DNA of 64,000 bases from Moduliflexus sp964602655 (lineage in GTDB: Bacteria > Moduliflexota > Moduliflexia > Moduliflexales > Moduliflexaceae). Below are positions 34,555 to 42,997 of this stretch, piece after piece; position 1 is the first letter of the stretch; the number at the start of each line of letters is the position of its first letter. Below the pieces are notes generated by a model. That model was given only the letters and a program-made list of their open reading frames with translations. It did no database searches and was not told where the DNA came from. The position numbers and the translations under genes were made by a program. Location of the stretch: the NCBI GenBank assembly GCA_964602655.1, contig CAZRSF010000025.1, positions 6,839 to 70,838 of the forward strand, in the 5' to 3' direction.

Positions 34555-34670
34555 TAAGAAAGGATGTTGGGATTGATGAACATTCTAAATAAATTCGAGA
34601 TAAAAACCTCACAGGTCTTGAAGACCTGTGAGGTTTCGTCGAGTTTACTTTTTAGAATCATCCTTTCTTA
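34555..34670. repeat. Nested inverted repeats between two glycosyltransferase genes
   Basis: A perfect outer pair TAAGAAAGGATG/CATCCTTTCTTA (34555-34566, 34659-34670), an imperfect middle pair ATTCTAAATAAATTCGA/TCGAGTTTA..TTTAGAAT, and at the centre the CCTCACAGG-family palindrome 34604-34636. Confidence 0.75.
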
Positions 34671-34673
34671 GAC

Positions 34674-35735
34674 TCATCCTTGTAGTTCCTGAATGTATGA
34701 TTTTAGAACTTGTTCCAAACGAGTGCGATCAAAATAATCGAGTCGCTTGCGCTGCGCGGCGATCACGCCTTCGCGCAATGGCTGATTCGTCACCAGCAGG
34801 TCTATCATTTCCGCGATGTCGTCGTAGCGTTTGTCGTTGATCAAGACGCCGGATTCGCCGAGTGTATAGGGAATGCTGGTGGAATTATACGCCAACACCG
34901 GCACGCCCGCATGCATCGCCTCGACCATCGGCACGTTGAAGCCTTCGTGTTCGCTCATGCAGAGCAGCAGATCGGCGATATGGTAATACGCGGCCAATTC
35001 GTCATCGCTCACTTTGCCGGTCAAATAGACATCCTTCACGCCGAGTTTTTTGATAAATTCCTGAAGCATGAAATCGTAGCGTTCGATGCCGCCTAATCCG
35101 ATTAAAAAGAGCCGCGATTTCGGGTTGACGTACTGCTTGTACACGTAAAAAGCGTGAACGATGTCTTCCTGACGTTTGTTCGGCGCAAGCCGCCCGACGA
35201 AAATCAGATTCGCCCAGTCGTCGTCGAAACGTTGCAGCACAAGCGCATCAGGCGAGCGCGAATATTTGTCGAAATCGAGAATAATCGGCAGCACGCCGGT
35301 GCGCCGAAATCCGGCTTCTTCGAGTTCGATGCGGTTGTATTCCGAATCGCCGACCGCGAGATCGCAGGCGCTGACGAAATGATGCAGTTCCTCGCGCCCG
35401 TTATCCAGTACTTGCCGGATATAATCTTCGTAGCCTTTGAAAAAATGACCGGGCGTGATGTTGTGATAGATCAGCAGCTTTTTATTGGGAACGGATTTGA
35501 CGAACTCCGACACCGGCGAGCCGACGGAAAAATGATAGATCAAGAGCGCATCGCGCAACGCCGCGCCCTTCAATTTCGTGTAGGATTTGGCATACACCCG
35601 CATGTCAGCATGAATATCGTCGGCGTAAATCTCGGAATCGTGCCCCCATTGCCGCAAAATGCGCTGAATTTCGAGCGTATGGTTGCCGATAGCGTCGCCA
35701 TGCCGCAAGCAGGGCAGCAATTGATGTATTTTCAT
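34674..35735 (-). CDS. Glycosyltransferase family 4
   Basis: 353 residues from the ATG at 35735; the 97-residue extension of the longer frame overlaps the next gene and is not protein-like. Full-length paralogue of the 33456-34523 protein: KIHQLLPCLRHGDAIGNHTLE, YHNITPGHFFKGYE, VGDSEYNRIELEEAGF, NLIFVGRLAPNKRQEDIVHAF, SEHEGFNVPMVEAMHAGVPVLAYN. GT-B retaining enzyme. Two adjacent, diverged copies suggest consecutive sugar additions to one glycan. Its start follows a 28-bp palindrome (35758-35785). Confidence 0.9.
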   Translation of the reverse strand: MKIHQLLPCLRHGDAIGNHTLEIQRILRQWGHDSEIYADDIHADMRVYAKSYTKLKGAALRDALLIYHFSVGSPVSEFVKSVPNKKLLIYHNITPGHFFKGYEDYIRQVLDNGREELHHFVSACDLAVGDSEYNRIELEEAGFRRTGVLPIILDFDKYSRSPDALVLQRFDDDWANLIFVGRLAPNKRQEDIVHAFYVYKQYVNPKSRLFLIGLGGIERYDFMLQEFIKKLGVKDVYLTGKVSDDELAAYYHIADLLLCMSEHEGFNVPMVEAMHAGVPVLAYNSTSIPYTLGESGVLINDKRYDDIAEMIDLLVTNQPLREGVIAAQRKRLDYFDRTRLEQVLKSYIQELQG

Positions 35736-35757
35736 ATTGGGAATTTCATTCAACGAC

Positions 35758-35785
35758 GTAGGGGCGTTCAATCGAACGCCCCTAC
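35758..35785. repeat. Palindrome GTAGGGGCGTTCAA family, second copy
   Basis: GTAGGGGCGTTCAATCGAACGCCCCTAC; the right half overlaps the 3' end of the preceding (rightward-lying) glycosyltransferase gene. Confidence 0.85.
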
Positions 35786-36940
35786 GATGTGCGTCAAAAA
35801 ATCTACGTAGGTTTTTTCGACAACATCCCACGAATAGCGTTCGGCAACGTACTGTTTCCCTTGTCTGCCGAGTGTCTCGCGCAAAACGGGATTGGCGAGC
35901 AGCAGGTCGAGGCCGAGCGCGAATTCGTCGTAATTGGTGTAATAGAGGCCGCCGTTGCTGGTCAAACAGTGTTCCGCCAGCACGTCCGAGCGCCCGTTCG
36001 CGATGACCGGTACGCCCGCCTGCCACGCCTCAAGCAGCATGATCGAGAGGCTTTCGTATTCCGATGGATTGACGACGACCGCCGCGTGTTTGATCGCGTC
36101 GTCTTTTTGCGCCGAACTGACAAAACCGGGCGCGTGAATCTGCGGATGCGCCGGAATTTCCATCGCCTGTTTGCCGAGCAGCACGAGATGCGCGTCAGAA
36201 CCGCGCTGTTTCACGTAACGCAAAAAATAGGTCAGCAGTTCGCGACAGCCTTTCATCACGTCCACGCGCCCGACATACAGCAGATACGGCGACGGGAACG
36301 CCTCAAGCGGTTCGGCCTGCGTCGTCTCGGATTCTTCGACGCCGACGCCCGCCACGCAGGACGGCACACGCTGATTATGGCGTTGCGCCTGCACAAACCG
36401 CCGCTCTTCGTGAGTGCAATAGATGATGCCTCGCGGCAGATGAAAAATCGGCTGAAATGCGGAAAAGGCGAAATGCGGCTCATCGTGCGCCGCCGGAATC
36501 AGGACGCTTTTCTGCGGGACAAGCTGTATGCCGAGGTATGTCGTCAGATAGCTGTATGTAACGAACACGAACAGATCGTAGCGGTGTTCGTTCTCTTTGA
36601 TGTAGGTCAGCAACGGCGACGACAGCGGACCTTGCAGCTTCAGCCATTCCAATTCGTCCAGCAGCGTCCGCCGGTCGTTCGCAAAGAGTTTGCGGGCAAA
36701 GAGGTTGAATTTGTCCATGTCGCGGGGCGTGTCCACCGGAAACCGCCGCACGGTCACGCCGTTGACGACGTGTTCGCCAGCCGCAAAATGGTTCGTCCAG
36801 GTCAGATAATCCAACGCGCAGGTCGTCAGCACTTCGACGGAAAAATATGCGCGCATCCGCTCCGCAACCCACCGGCACAAGGCTTCCGCGCCGCCGTTGA
36901 CCTCCTCGCCATATCGCTGCACGACAAACGCAATTCGCAT
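35768..36940 (-). CDS. Glycosyltransferase family 4
   Basis: 390 residues. N-terminal IAFVVQRYGEEVNGGAEALCRWVAERM is the opening of many GT4 mannosyl/glucosyl transferases; the C-terminal half has YLLYVGRVDVMKGCRELLTYFL and VVVNPSEYESLSIMLLEAWQAGVPVIANGRSDVL with the EX7E motif. It is not closely related to the two paralogues downstream. The C-terminus is read through part of the palindrome at 35758-35785, which therefore contributes the final residues. Expected in the same polysaccharide assembly. Confidence 0.9.
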   Translation of the reverse strand: MRIAFVVQRYGEEVNGGAEALCRWVAERMRAYFSVEVLTTCALDYLTWTNHFAAGEHVVNGVTVRRFPVDTPRDMDKFNLFARKLFANDRRTLLDELEWLKLQGPLSSPLLTYIKENEHRYDLFVFVTYSYLTTYLGIQLVPQKSVLIPAAHDEPHFAFSAFQPIFHLPRGIIYCTHEERRFVQAQRHNQRVPSCVAGVGVEESETTQAEPLEAFPSPYLLYVGRVDVMKGCRELLTYFLRYVKQRGSDAHLVLLGKQAMEIPAHPQIHAPGFVSSAQKDDAIKHAAVVVNPSEYESLSIMLLEAWQAGVPVIANGRSDVLAEHCLTSNGGLYYTNYDEFALGLDLLLANPVLRETLGRQGKQYVAERYSWDVVEKTYVDFLTHIVGAFD

Positions 36941-36955
36941 ATTTTCGGGGGCGTC

Positions 36956-36988
36956 AACCCTGCCAGGGTTCTAAACCCTGGCAGGGTT
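36956..36988. repeat. Inverted repeat, CCCTGGCAGGG family
   Basis: AACCCTGCCAGGGTT-cta-AACCCTGGCAGGGTT, perfect 15-bp arms, between the glycosyltransferase and the coiled-coil gene. Confidence 0.88.
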
Positions 36989-36993
36989 GGATA

Positions 36994-37479
36994 TCAATCT
37001 GTGGTGAGTTGCGTTTGAAGAAATTCGACCTGTCGCACTAATTCCTGCTGAACGCGGCGTAGTTCTTTGTTTTCTTCGCTCAGGCGGTTCAATTCTTCCA
37101 GCACAGCAGTATTGAAGCGGACGCTGGTGGCGTTGAATTCGGTCTGCCTGGTAAAAAAGGCCGACCCGAAAAATTTCAGCACGCGAAAACCGAGACGTTT
37201 CACCGCGACAAGCGCCGCGCCGATGACCTTGCGATGGGAACTGATCACCGCGTTGCTCGCCGCCACATCCCAGTTGAGATGCAGCCGTCGCAAATGCAGC
37301 GTCATTTCGGCGTATTGCTCGTTTTTTTTCGGCGACAGGTCGCTTTTTAATTCCGCGATCCGTCGAAGTTCGTCGTCGGTATAAACGCCTTGCTGCTTTT
37401 TTTCCAGCACCCGGCGGTGAATCTCTTTCATGATCTCTTCGACGTTCACCTGTTCGGCATGAATCGTAAATGTATCCAT
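36994..37479 (-). CDS. Coiled-coil protein of a surface-polysaccharide cluster
   Basis: 161 residues from the ATG at 37479; a TTG start would add 10. N-terminal VNVEEIMKEIHRRVLEKKQQGVYTDDELRRIAELK resembles the small helical leader domain found at the start of methyltransferases and in short proteins of O-antigen-type clusters. The middle has a helix with aromatic and basic residues (RLGFRVLKFFGSAFFTRQTEFN), and the C-terminus is a coiled coil (LNRLSEENKELRRVQQELVRQVEFL). No catalytic domain. Possibly an adaptor or length regulator; function unknown. Confidence 0.6.
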   Translation of the reverse strand: MDTFTIHAEQVNVEEIMKEIHRRVLEKKQQGVYTDDELRRIAELKSDLSPKKNEQYAEMTLHLRRLHLNWDVAASNAVISSHRKVIGAALVAVKRLGFRVLKFFGSAFFTRQTEFNATSVRFNTAVLEELNRLSEENKELRRVQQELVRQVEFLQTQLTTD

Positions 37480-37521
37480 AATATTGACGGCAAAAGCAAG
37501 CTTTTGCACTCCTTGTCTTTT

Positions 37522-38427
37522 TTATGTTCCGTAAATCAAGATCGCCGATACGATGCCCCAGAGCACGACATTGATCAGAATTGGCTTGTCTGAAATCAAA
37601 ATACTGGTCGGGTTGCCCCCCTCTTCTTTTTGATGCACAAGATAGAGGTAGCGGAAAATACCGTAAATCACGAACGGCACAGTCAGAATCATGTACGACG
37701 TGCCGAATTTTTGAATCGTTTCGTCCGCCATTGTATAGAGCGCATACGCCATCAGCGTCGAGGCTGTCACCACGCCGATCATCTGATCCAGCAGGTACGG
37801 CGAATATTCTTCCAGAATTTTGCGATGCGATTGCGCGTTATCGCCCAATAAGACCAATTCGTGCCGCCGCTTGCTCAGGCCGAGAAAGAGCGCCAACAAT
37901 ATCGTGCAAAGCAGCAGCCAGGACGAAAATTCGACATCCACCGCCTCAGCTCCGCCGATTGCCCGCAGCACGAATCCCATCGCTAATGTCAGCACGTCGA
38001 GAATCACGATATGCTTCAGCCAGAAGGAGTAGGCAAACAACAAGGCAAAATAGATCAGCGACACGACGCCAAAGCCGGGGTCTAACAGAAACGCGCAGAG
38101 CACCGCGGCCACGCTGATCACCGCCGCCGCGATTGCCGCCGTATGAATCGAGAGGTCGCCCGCCGCAATCGGGCGATGGCATTTTGTCGGATGATTGCGG
38201 TCACGCTCCACGTCTTTGATGTCGTTAATGATATAAATTGCGCTGGAGAGCAGGCAGAAGATAAAAAACGCCGCAACTGCCGTCAAATCTGAAAACAGGT
38301 CGAACAGCCGTCCTGCAAAGAGCAATCCGGCAAACAGAATCAGGTTTTTCGTCCACTGATGCGGGCGCATGGAGCGAAACAGCGCCAACAGCATCCCCGA
38401 TGATTTTCGAGTCGTGTGAGTGGTCAT
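37522..38427 (-). CDS. UbiA-family prenyltransferase, DPPR-synthase-like
   Basis: 301 residues from the ATG at 38427. An integral membrane prenyltransferase of eight to nine helices. The aspartate-rich motif NDIKDVERDRNHPTKCHRPIA and the second motif (YFALLFAYSFWLKHIVILD) fit the branch that contains decaprenyl-phosphate 5-phosphoribosyltransferase. That enzyme joins phosphoribosyl pyrophosphate to a polyprenyl phosphate as precursor of arabinofuranose donors. Being next to three glycosyltransferases it may supply a pentofuranosyl donor for the polysaccharide; this is inference. Other UbiA substrates cannot be excluded. Confidence 0.85.
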   Translation of the reverse strand: MTTHTTRKSSGMLLALFRSMRPHQWTKNLILFAGLLFAGRLFDLFSDLTAVAAFFIFCLLSSAIYIINDIKDVERDRNHPTKCHRPIAAGDLSIHTAAIAAAVISVAAVLCAFLLDPGFGVVSLIYFALLFAYSFWLKHIVILDVLTLAMGFVLRAIGGAEAVDVEFSSWLLLCTILLALFLGLSKRRHELVLLGDNAQSHRKILEEYSPYLLDQMIGVVTASTLMAYALYTMADETIQKFGTSYMILTVPFVIYGIFRYLYLVHQKEEGGNPTSILISDKPILINVVLWGIVSAILIYGT

Positions 38428-38686
38428 GGGTTGATAGAATCTCCTTGCATTCAAGTCCTCAAAACCTCTGTCATATCAGGACAATTGTTACAAAGACGCT
38501 ATAAAATCGCGCCGATTCGTGTCAAGCAAATTGTCGAATGAGGACGCATCACAGAAGGGCGGCGGCTTGCATCGAAAAAAATATCCGCTCACGCCAACGA
38601 AATATGTATTGACGGGAAACGACGTTCGATAGACGTTGATGCAACGACATGAATCCGGTTCGATCCACTAAAAAAAGGAATACCAC

Positions 38687-39337
38687 ATGGTCAATAAACC
38701 ATCATCATTCAGTTCGTATTATACCCCCGCGGAAGAGATCGCGAACGGCGTAACGCATGGCTTCGGCGCGTTATTGAGCCTGGCAGGCGCGATTGTGCTG
38801 ATCCTCTTCGCGGTGTTCTATGGCAACGCCTGGCATATCATCAGCTTCTCGGTTTTCAGCGCGACGCTGCTGCTGCTGTATCTCGCCTCAACGTTATATC
38901 ACAGCGTGTCCAACCTCAAAATCAAACGCGCGCTTCAGATTATGGATCACGCCGCGATCTACCTTCTGATCGCCGGGTCATACACGCCATTCATCTTAGT
39001 GAATCTGCGCAATGCGTTCGGGTTGTCGTTTTTGAGCGTCATCTGGGGGTGCGCGCTGCTCGGCGTCATCTTGAAACTCGTCTGTATCGAGAAATTCAAG
39101 GCGCTTTCTATGGGGCTGTATGTCGGCATGGGCTGGCTCTGCGTCGTGGTCTTCAAGGCGCTGCTGCCCCAACTCTCCCGCGCCAGCATTATCTTGTTAG
39201 TGTTGGGCGGCCTGTCATACACCTTCGGCCTGATTTTTTACGGCTGGGAAAAACTGCGCTACAGCCACGCCGTCTGGCACGTATTCGTGCTGATGGGCAG
39301 CATCTTTCACTACTTTTCCGTGTTAGGGATGGTGTAA
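38687..39337 (+). CDS. Hemolysin III / TrhA family membrane protein
   Basis: 216 residues with seven predicted membrane helices. Conserved segments: YTPAEEIANGVTHGFGALLSLAG at the N-terminus, ASTLYHSV (near 65), DHAAIYLLIAGSYTPFILVNL (near 87-107) and a final HAVWHVFVLMGSIFHYFSVL. These carry the His and Asp residues that in this PAQR-related family bind zinc. Role in membrane homeostasis is known for some members. It stands alone with its own 5' region of about 250 nt in which I see no clear promoter. Confidence 0.93.
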   Translation: MVNKPSSFSSYYTPAEEIANGVTHGFGALLSLAGAIVLILFAVFYGNAWHIISFSVFSATLLLLYLASTLYHSVSNLKIKRALQIMDHAAIYLLIAGSYTPFILVNLRNAFGLSFLSVIWGCALLGVILKLVCIEKFKALSMGLYVGMGWLCVVVFKALLPQLSRASIILLVLGGLSYTFGLIFYGWEKLRYSHAVWHVFVLMGSIFHYFSVLGMV

Positions 39338-39384
39338 GAAGAGGAAAATAGAGCAGTCCTCAATCAGATGTACACTGGGAGGGA

Positions 39385-39418
39385 CACCCCTGTCAGGGTT
39401 TGGAGCCTTGACAGGGTT
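39385..39418. repeat. Variant inverted repeat, CCCTGGCAGGG family
   Basis: ACCCCTGTCAGGGTT and CCTTGACAGGGTT arms, between the convergent hemolysin III and fucose isomerase genes. Confidence 0.65.
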
Positions 39419-39432
39419 GGAAGGAAGGCGTA

Positions 39433-41130
39433 TTAGCGCCCGTTCAACATGAGTTTCGTGGCATTTTCGCCACCGTTTTGGAGGTAGAGCAGCGGGATGC
39501 TGCGATCCACGCCTTCCACGAGCGCAGGCCGCGCCGTCCAGGGGGCGACGGAGAGCACGTTCGTGAAATCCATCCAATACTGCAAGCGCGACACCGGCAG
39601 ATTCCAGACCATGTGATTGTGGTTCGCGGGGCCGTATTGCTTGAATTCATACATGGAGGCGTATTTCGTGGACACAAATGTATGCGGCCATTCGCGGTTA
39701 GTGGTGTTGCAGACCTTCACCGCGAGCGCATCCGGCAGATCAAGCGTGACGGCTTCGTCCCACATCAGCGAGAACATGCCACTGATGGCGTTAAAGCCGA
39801 GCCGTCCGACAATCCCTTCGATGCCGCCAGGCGTCAGGAACGTCACGCTGTTGCCGCCGCCGGGGAAATAGCCGAAATCTTGCAGCGGGAAGGTGACGCG
39901 GGACATAATTTCTTCGACCGACGCGCCCGGTTTGGCTGCCCAGTTGAACGCTGCGCTGCCGGAATTATTGCCGTCGAAGAATCCTTTTTTCTCCCAGACC
40001 GTCGCACCGGTTAATGGCAGGCCGAGTTGTTTGGCGACTTCCGTAATCTCTTTCGGTTCCCACACTTTGCGGAAGTCCATGAATAATGGCGGGTTGCCGC
40101 CGGTCAACGCGCTGAAAAAGAGCATCGTCAATAAGCCTTGCACATCGGCTTCGGTCGCAAACGGCATGACCGGTTTTGGGCCGTTATGGTCGAAGGTCGA
40201 ATTAAAGAACGATTCCATCGCATCAGCGACGGGGAGCGGAACGCCGCGCCGGTCGGAGCCCCATTCCAATTGACTCATAAATCCGCCGCCGACGGCATTC
40301 AGGTCTTTCAGCAGATCGCGCACGATCAGGTACATCGCCAGGCTCGTGTTGAACCGCTCGCTATCCTCATCATTGCGCCGTTCGATCTGTTTGACGTGTT
40401 TGTCGCACCATGCCCGCAACGCTCTCAATTCTTCTTTGTTGTATGACTGTTTCGTGAGCATGTCCGCCAGAAGTTTCATATCCAATCGCGTAATTTCGAG
40501 GCCGAAAATATTTCTGGTGGGCAGAATGTGGGCTAACGCGGTTTCCATGCCCATCGAATCATGGCCGAACGCCACCACGCGGCGACCTTTCATGGCCTGA
40601 TACGCCGTCGCGGCATACGCCCAATCAGCCAACGAATCCGCAGTTTCCTTCGTCATGACCGGATTCATGCCGGTATCCGGCCAACTGCCGATATTCAGAT
40701 GTGATAAAATTCCCGATTGTGTGACCGCGCCATTGGTCGCATGGGCAAAGACGACACCCGGCTTCGGGCCGCTGTTGCCGCAGGTAAAATTGATCGGTGT
40801 GCGTTTCGGGAAATGCGCTAAAAGAGACATCACGCTGAGTTGCGGAAATGCCCAGGTATCCTGAGCGCAGACCAGACTGCTGACGCCCGCGTCTTTGAAT
40901 TGTTGACCGACAATATCCGCCTGCCGCTCACCATCAACCAGCACCGTCGAATAGACGATTTCGGCGGTCGTGACGCGCTCGGCAAGCGTATCGGCCACCA
41001 TTTTGATAATATTCCGGCAGCGTTCGCGAGATTGATCGTCAATTCTGGGGTCTCCTGCGGCAAAGACTCCGATCACGGGCTTCTTCTGTTGAATCGTCGT
41101 TTGCTCTGTTAACATTCTTGCTTGTTTCAT
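39433..41130 (-). CDS. L-fucose/L-arabinose isomerase-family enzyme
   Basis: 565 residues, near the 591 of E. coli FucI. It would interconvert an aldose and ketose, for instance L-fucose and L-fuculose, in the cytoplasm with a divalent metal. The N-terminal domain has TINFTCGNSGPKPG-like GNSGPKPG; the metal ligands appear in FATEADVQGLL (Glu), PLFMDFR (Asp) and PANHNHMVW (His). GGAGCTTCACC precedes the ATG. No fuculose kinase or aldolase gene is nearby, so the physiological sugar is open. A palindromic site sits 25-37 nt upstream. Confidence 0.87.
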   Translation of the reverse strand: MKQARMLTEQTTIQQKKPVIGVFAAGDPRIDDQSRERCRNIIKMVADTLAERVTTAEIVYSTVLVDGERQADIVGQQFKDAGVSSLVCAQDTWAFPQLSVMSLLAHFPKRTPINFTCGNSGPKPGVVFAHATNGAVTQSGILSHLNIGSWPDTGMNPVMTKETADSLADWAYAATAYQAMKGRRVVAFGHDSMGMETALAHILPTRNIFGLEITRLDMKLLADMLTKQSYNKEELRALRAWCDKHVKQIERRNDEDSERFNTSLAMYLIVRDLLKDLNAVGGGFMSQLEWGSDRRGVPLPVADAMESFFNSTFDHNGPKPVMPFATEADVQGLLTMLFFSALTGGNPPLFMDFRKVWEPKEITEVAKQLGLPLTGATVWEKKGFFDGNNSGSAAFNWAAKPGASVEEIMSRVTFPLQDFGYFPGGGNSVTFLTPGGIEGIVGRLGFNAISGMFSLMWDEAVTLDLPDALAVKVCNTTNREWPHTFVSTKYASMYEFKQYGPANHNHMVWNLPVSRLQYWMDFTNVLSVAPWTARPALVEGVDRSIPLLYLQNGGENATKLMLNGR

Positions 41131-41154
41131 AGGTGAAGCTCCTTTTGAAATTTT

Positions 41155-41167
41155 AGTAAATTTTACT
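41155..41167. promoter_or_regulatory. Palindrome AGTAAATTTTACT upstream of the isomerase gene
   Basis: AGTAAA-t-TTTACT is a perfect 13-nt palindrome; a half site TTAGTAAAA recurs near 41271. It could be an operator. A minus-strand TTGACA lies at 41211-41216 without a convincing -10. Confidence 0.4.
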
Positions 41168-41391
41168 TTAATACGTTTACATCGAAACCTTGTTTTATTT
41201 TTCTATTTTCTGTCAAGAATTTAGGGGTAAAAACTCTAAAATATCATATATGGTTTATATTTAGTAAAAATTAAGCAAGGAACCGCTGCTGAAAGAAAAA
41301 GAATTCATCGAATAAAATCTTTGACAAAAACGATGCAAGGCGGGATACGAAAACATATTGAAACGTCATGCGCAACTTGTATGACGAATGA
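41168..41391. other. AT-rich intergenic region without recognised gene
   Basis: Part of a 517-nt gap between the divergent isomerase and ABC genes. AT-rich, no open frame with a Shine-Dalgarno, no RNA gene seen; likely holds the control regions of both genes. Confidence 0.4.
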
Positions 41392-41511
41392 CTAACCCCA
41401 GGCTTCAGCCTGGGGAAAACCCTCCCACTTGCTCTCGTCCGCCGCCTTTCAGGCGGCGGACGAGAGTAGAAGGGCGTTATTCCTTGTCCCCAGGCTGAAG
41501 CCTATGGTTAG
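41392..41511. repeat. Composite inverted repeat with a strong central hairpin
   Basis: Outer arms CTAACCCCAGGCTTCAGCCT and AGGCTGAAGCCTATGGTTAG (imperfect) flank a perfect central hairpin CTCTCGTCCGCCGCC-tttca-GGCGGCGGACGAGAG (41432-41466). About 120 bp. Confidence 0.82.
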
Positions 41512-41582
41512 CCAGAGGATCTGGATGAACACGAAGTTGCACATGACGTATTGAATTCTTTTGTACGTTTTCAAGGGACGCT

Positions 41583-41631
41583 GGAGTGCGAAAGCTCTGC
41601 TTTCGCAGCCAAAGCAGAGCTTTGGCACTCC
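41583..41631. repeat. Palindromic repeat, GGAGTG-GAAAGC family
   Basis: GGAGTGCGAAAGC-tctGCTTTCGC next to AAAGCAGAGCTTT, closed by GGAGTGC/GGCACTCC. It ends 16 nt before the ABC gene's GTG start. Confidence 0.82.
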
Positions 41632-41647
41632 GAGACAAGGAGTTATC

Positions 41648-42406
41648 GTGATTGAAATTATCAATTTGACCAAGCGTTACGGCAATATTACGGCGGTGTC
41701 GAACATCAATCTTACTATTCCCGACGGCCAATTTTTCGGATTTTTAGGGCCGAATGGCGCAGGCAAAACCACGACGATCAAGACGTTAGTCGGTTTACTG
41801 AAACCAACATCGGGCATGGTCAAAGTCGAGGGATTCGATGTGCAAACACAGCCATTGCAAGCCAAACAGATCATCGGGTTCATTCCTGATAAGCCCTTTA
41901 TCTATGAGAAATTGACCGGGCGCGAGTTTTTGCAATTCGCGGCAGGGTTGTATCAAGTGAATGGCAGCGAGGTCGAAACGCGCATCACGCAGTTGCTCGA
42001 CATGTTCGAGTTATCAGAGTGGGGCAACGAATTGGTGGAGAGTTATTCGCACGGTATGCGGCAAAAGCTCGTCATGTCTGCCGCGTTGATTCATCAACCG
42101 AACGTGATTATTGTGGATGAGCCGATGGTCGGGCTTGATCCGAAAGGCGCGCGCCTCGTAAAAAAAATCTTTCAGAAGATTTGCGCCAACGGCACGACGA
42201 TTTTTATGTCCACGCACACGTTAGAAATCGCAGAAGAGATGTGCGATTATATCGCGATTATCCAAAAGGGCGAGATTATCGCGAAAGGCACGGTCGAAGA
42301 ACTGCGACAGCAGGCCAAAACGTCGCTGACGAAATTAGAAGACATCTTTCTCGAATTGACGGGCGGCTACGAGATGAAAGAACTCATCGAATTTCTCAAA
42401 AATTAA
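41648..42406 (+). CDS. ABC transporter ATP-binding protein, ABC-2 type
   Basis: 252 residues from a GTG start at 41648 (AAGGAG 7 nt upstream); the longer frame is made of repeat sequence. Walker A GPNGAGKTTT, signature YSHGMRQK, Walker B VIIVDEP and a switch His (MSTHTLE) are present. The modified signature is usual for ABC-2 exporters and Na+/drug efflux systems. No permease gene is adjacent: the next gene is a MocA-like enzyme, so the membrane partner is elsewhere. Its stop is 1 nt from the next start. Confidence 0.9.
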   Translation: MIEIINLTKRYGNITAVSNINLTIPDGQFFGFLGPNGAGKTTTIKTLVGLLKPTSGMVKVEGFDVQTQPLQAKQIIGFIPDKPFIYEKLTGREFLQFAAGLYQVNGSEVETRITQLLDMFELSEWGNELVESYSHGMRQKLVMSAALIHQPNVIIVDEPMVGLDPKGARLVKKIFQKICANGTTIFMSTHTLEIAEEMCDYIAIIQKGEIIAKGTVEELRQQAKTSLTKLEDIFLELTGGYEMKELIEFLKN

Positions 42407-42407
42407 C

Positions 42408-42989
42408 ATGAACACGATTCTGTTAGCCGCCGGTTTTTCGACCAGGATGGGGCAAATCAAGCAAGTAATGACGCTTGACGGCGTTCCGATGGCGCAGCGT
42501 GTTGCAGAAGCATTCATACTGCCCGGTAACACGATTTATGTTGTCATTGGAGCGCATGGCGAGGCGGTAAAAGCCGTCTTTGAGGGAATGTCGTGTCAGT
42601 TTATTGCTAATCCGCGTCCTGACGAGGGGATGTTTTCTTCGACGCAAATCGGCTGCCGCGCCATTCCCGAAGGCGAGCCGACGTTGCTCTGTCCGTGCGA
42701 TTGTCCGGGGATCGCATTAGAAACCGTCCGCGCTGTGGCAGCGCAACTTGAGCGTTCGCCGGAAAAGATTATTATTCCGTCATATAATGGACGGCGCGGG
42801 CATCCGGTCGGCTTGCCAGCATGGTTGGTCGAGCATATTCGGCAGTTGCCGCCGACCACGCCGGGGCTGCGGTCATTATGGTCGCTTTTTGCCGACCGAA
42901 TTGTTAACTTAGACGTGCCTGACGCGGCTATTTTGCACGATTTCGATACGCCGGAGGATGTGCGCCGATTTTGCTCAACCGATTCTTAA
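42408..42989 (+). CDS. MocA/MobA-like nucleotidyltransferase
   Basis: 193 residues. The signature LLAAGFSTRMGQIKQVM matches LAAGxSxRMGxxK; the acidic CPCDCPGI and the region RRGHPVGLP are the substrate-binding elements of molybdenum-cofactor cytidylyltransferases (MocA). It would add CMP (or GMP) to molybdopterin. In the signature Lys18 of QIKQ takes the usual Lys place. One nucleotide separates it from the ABC ATPase stop, so both are probably on one transcript; a molybdate-related transport role for that ATPase is not supported by its ABC-2 type. Confidence 0.82.
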   Translation: MNTILLAAGFSTRMGQIKQVMTLDGVPMAQRVAEAFILPGNTIYVVIGAHGEAVKAVFEGMSCQFIANPRPDEGMFSSTQIGCRAIPEGEPTLLCPCDCPGIALETVRAVAAQLERSPEKIIIPSYNGRRGHPVGLPAWLVEHIRQLPPTTPGLRSLWSLFADRIVNLDVPDAAILHDFDTPEDVRRFCSTDS

Positions 42990-42997
42990 CGATCTTG

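Noticed and set aside
35736..36026. 97-residue N-terminal extension of the middle glycosyltransferase
   Set aside because: Overlaps the neighbouring gene in another frame and is Arg-rich; the family N-terminus begins at the ATG at 35735.
35789..37018. Antisense open frame of 409 codons
   Set aside because: Opposite another GT4 gene with full motifs; the antisense product is a low-complexity mirror of it.
41561..41647. N-terminal extension of the ABC ATPase
   Set aside because: Encoded by a palindromic repeat; the GTG at 41648 has a proper Shine-Dalgarno and gives the usual ABC N-terminus.
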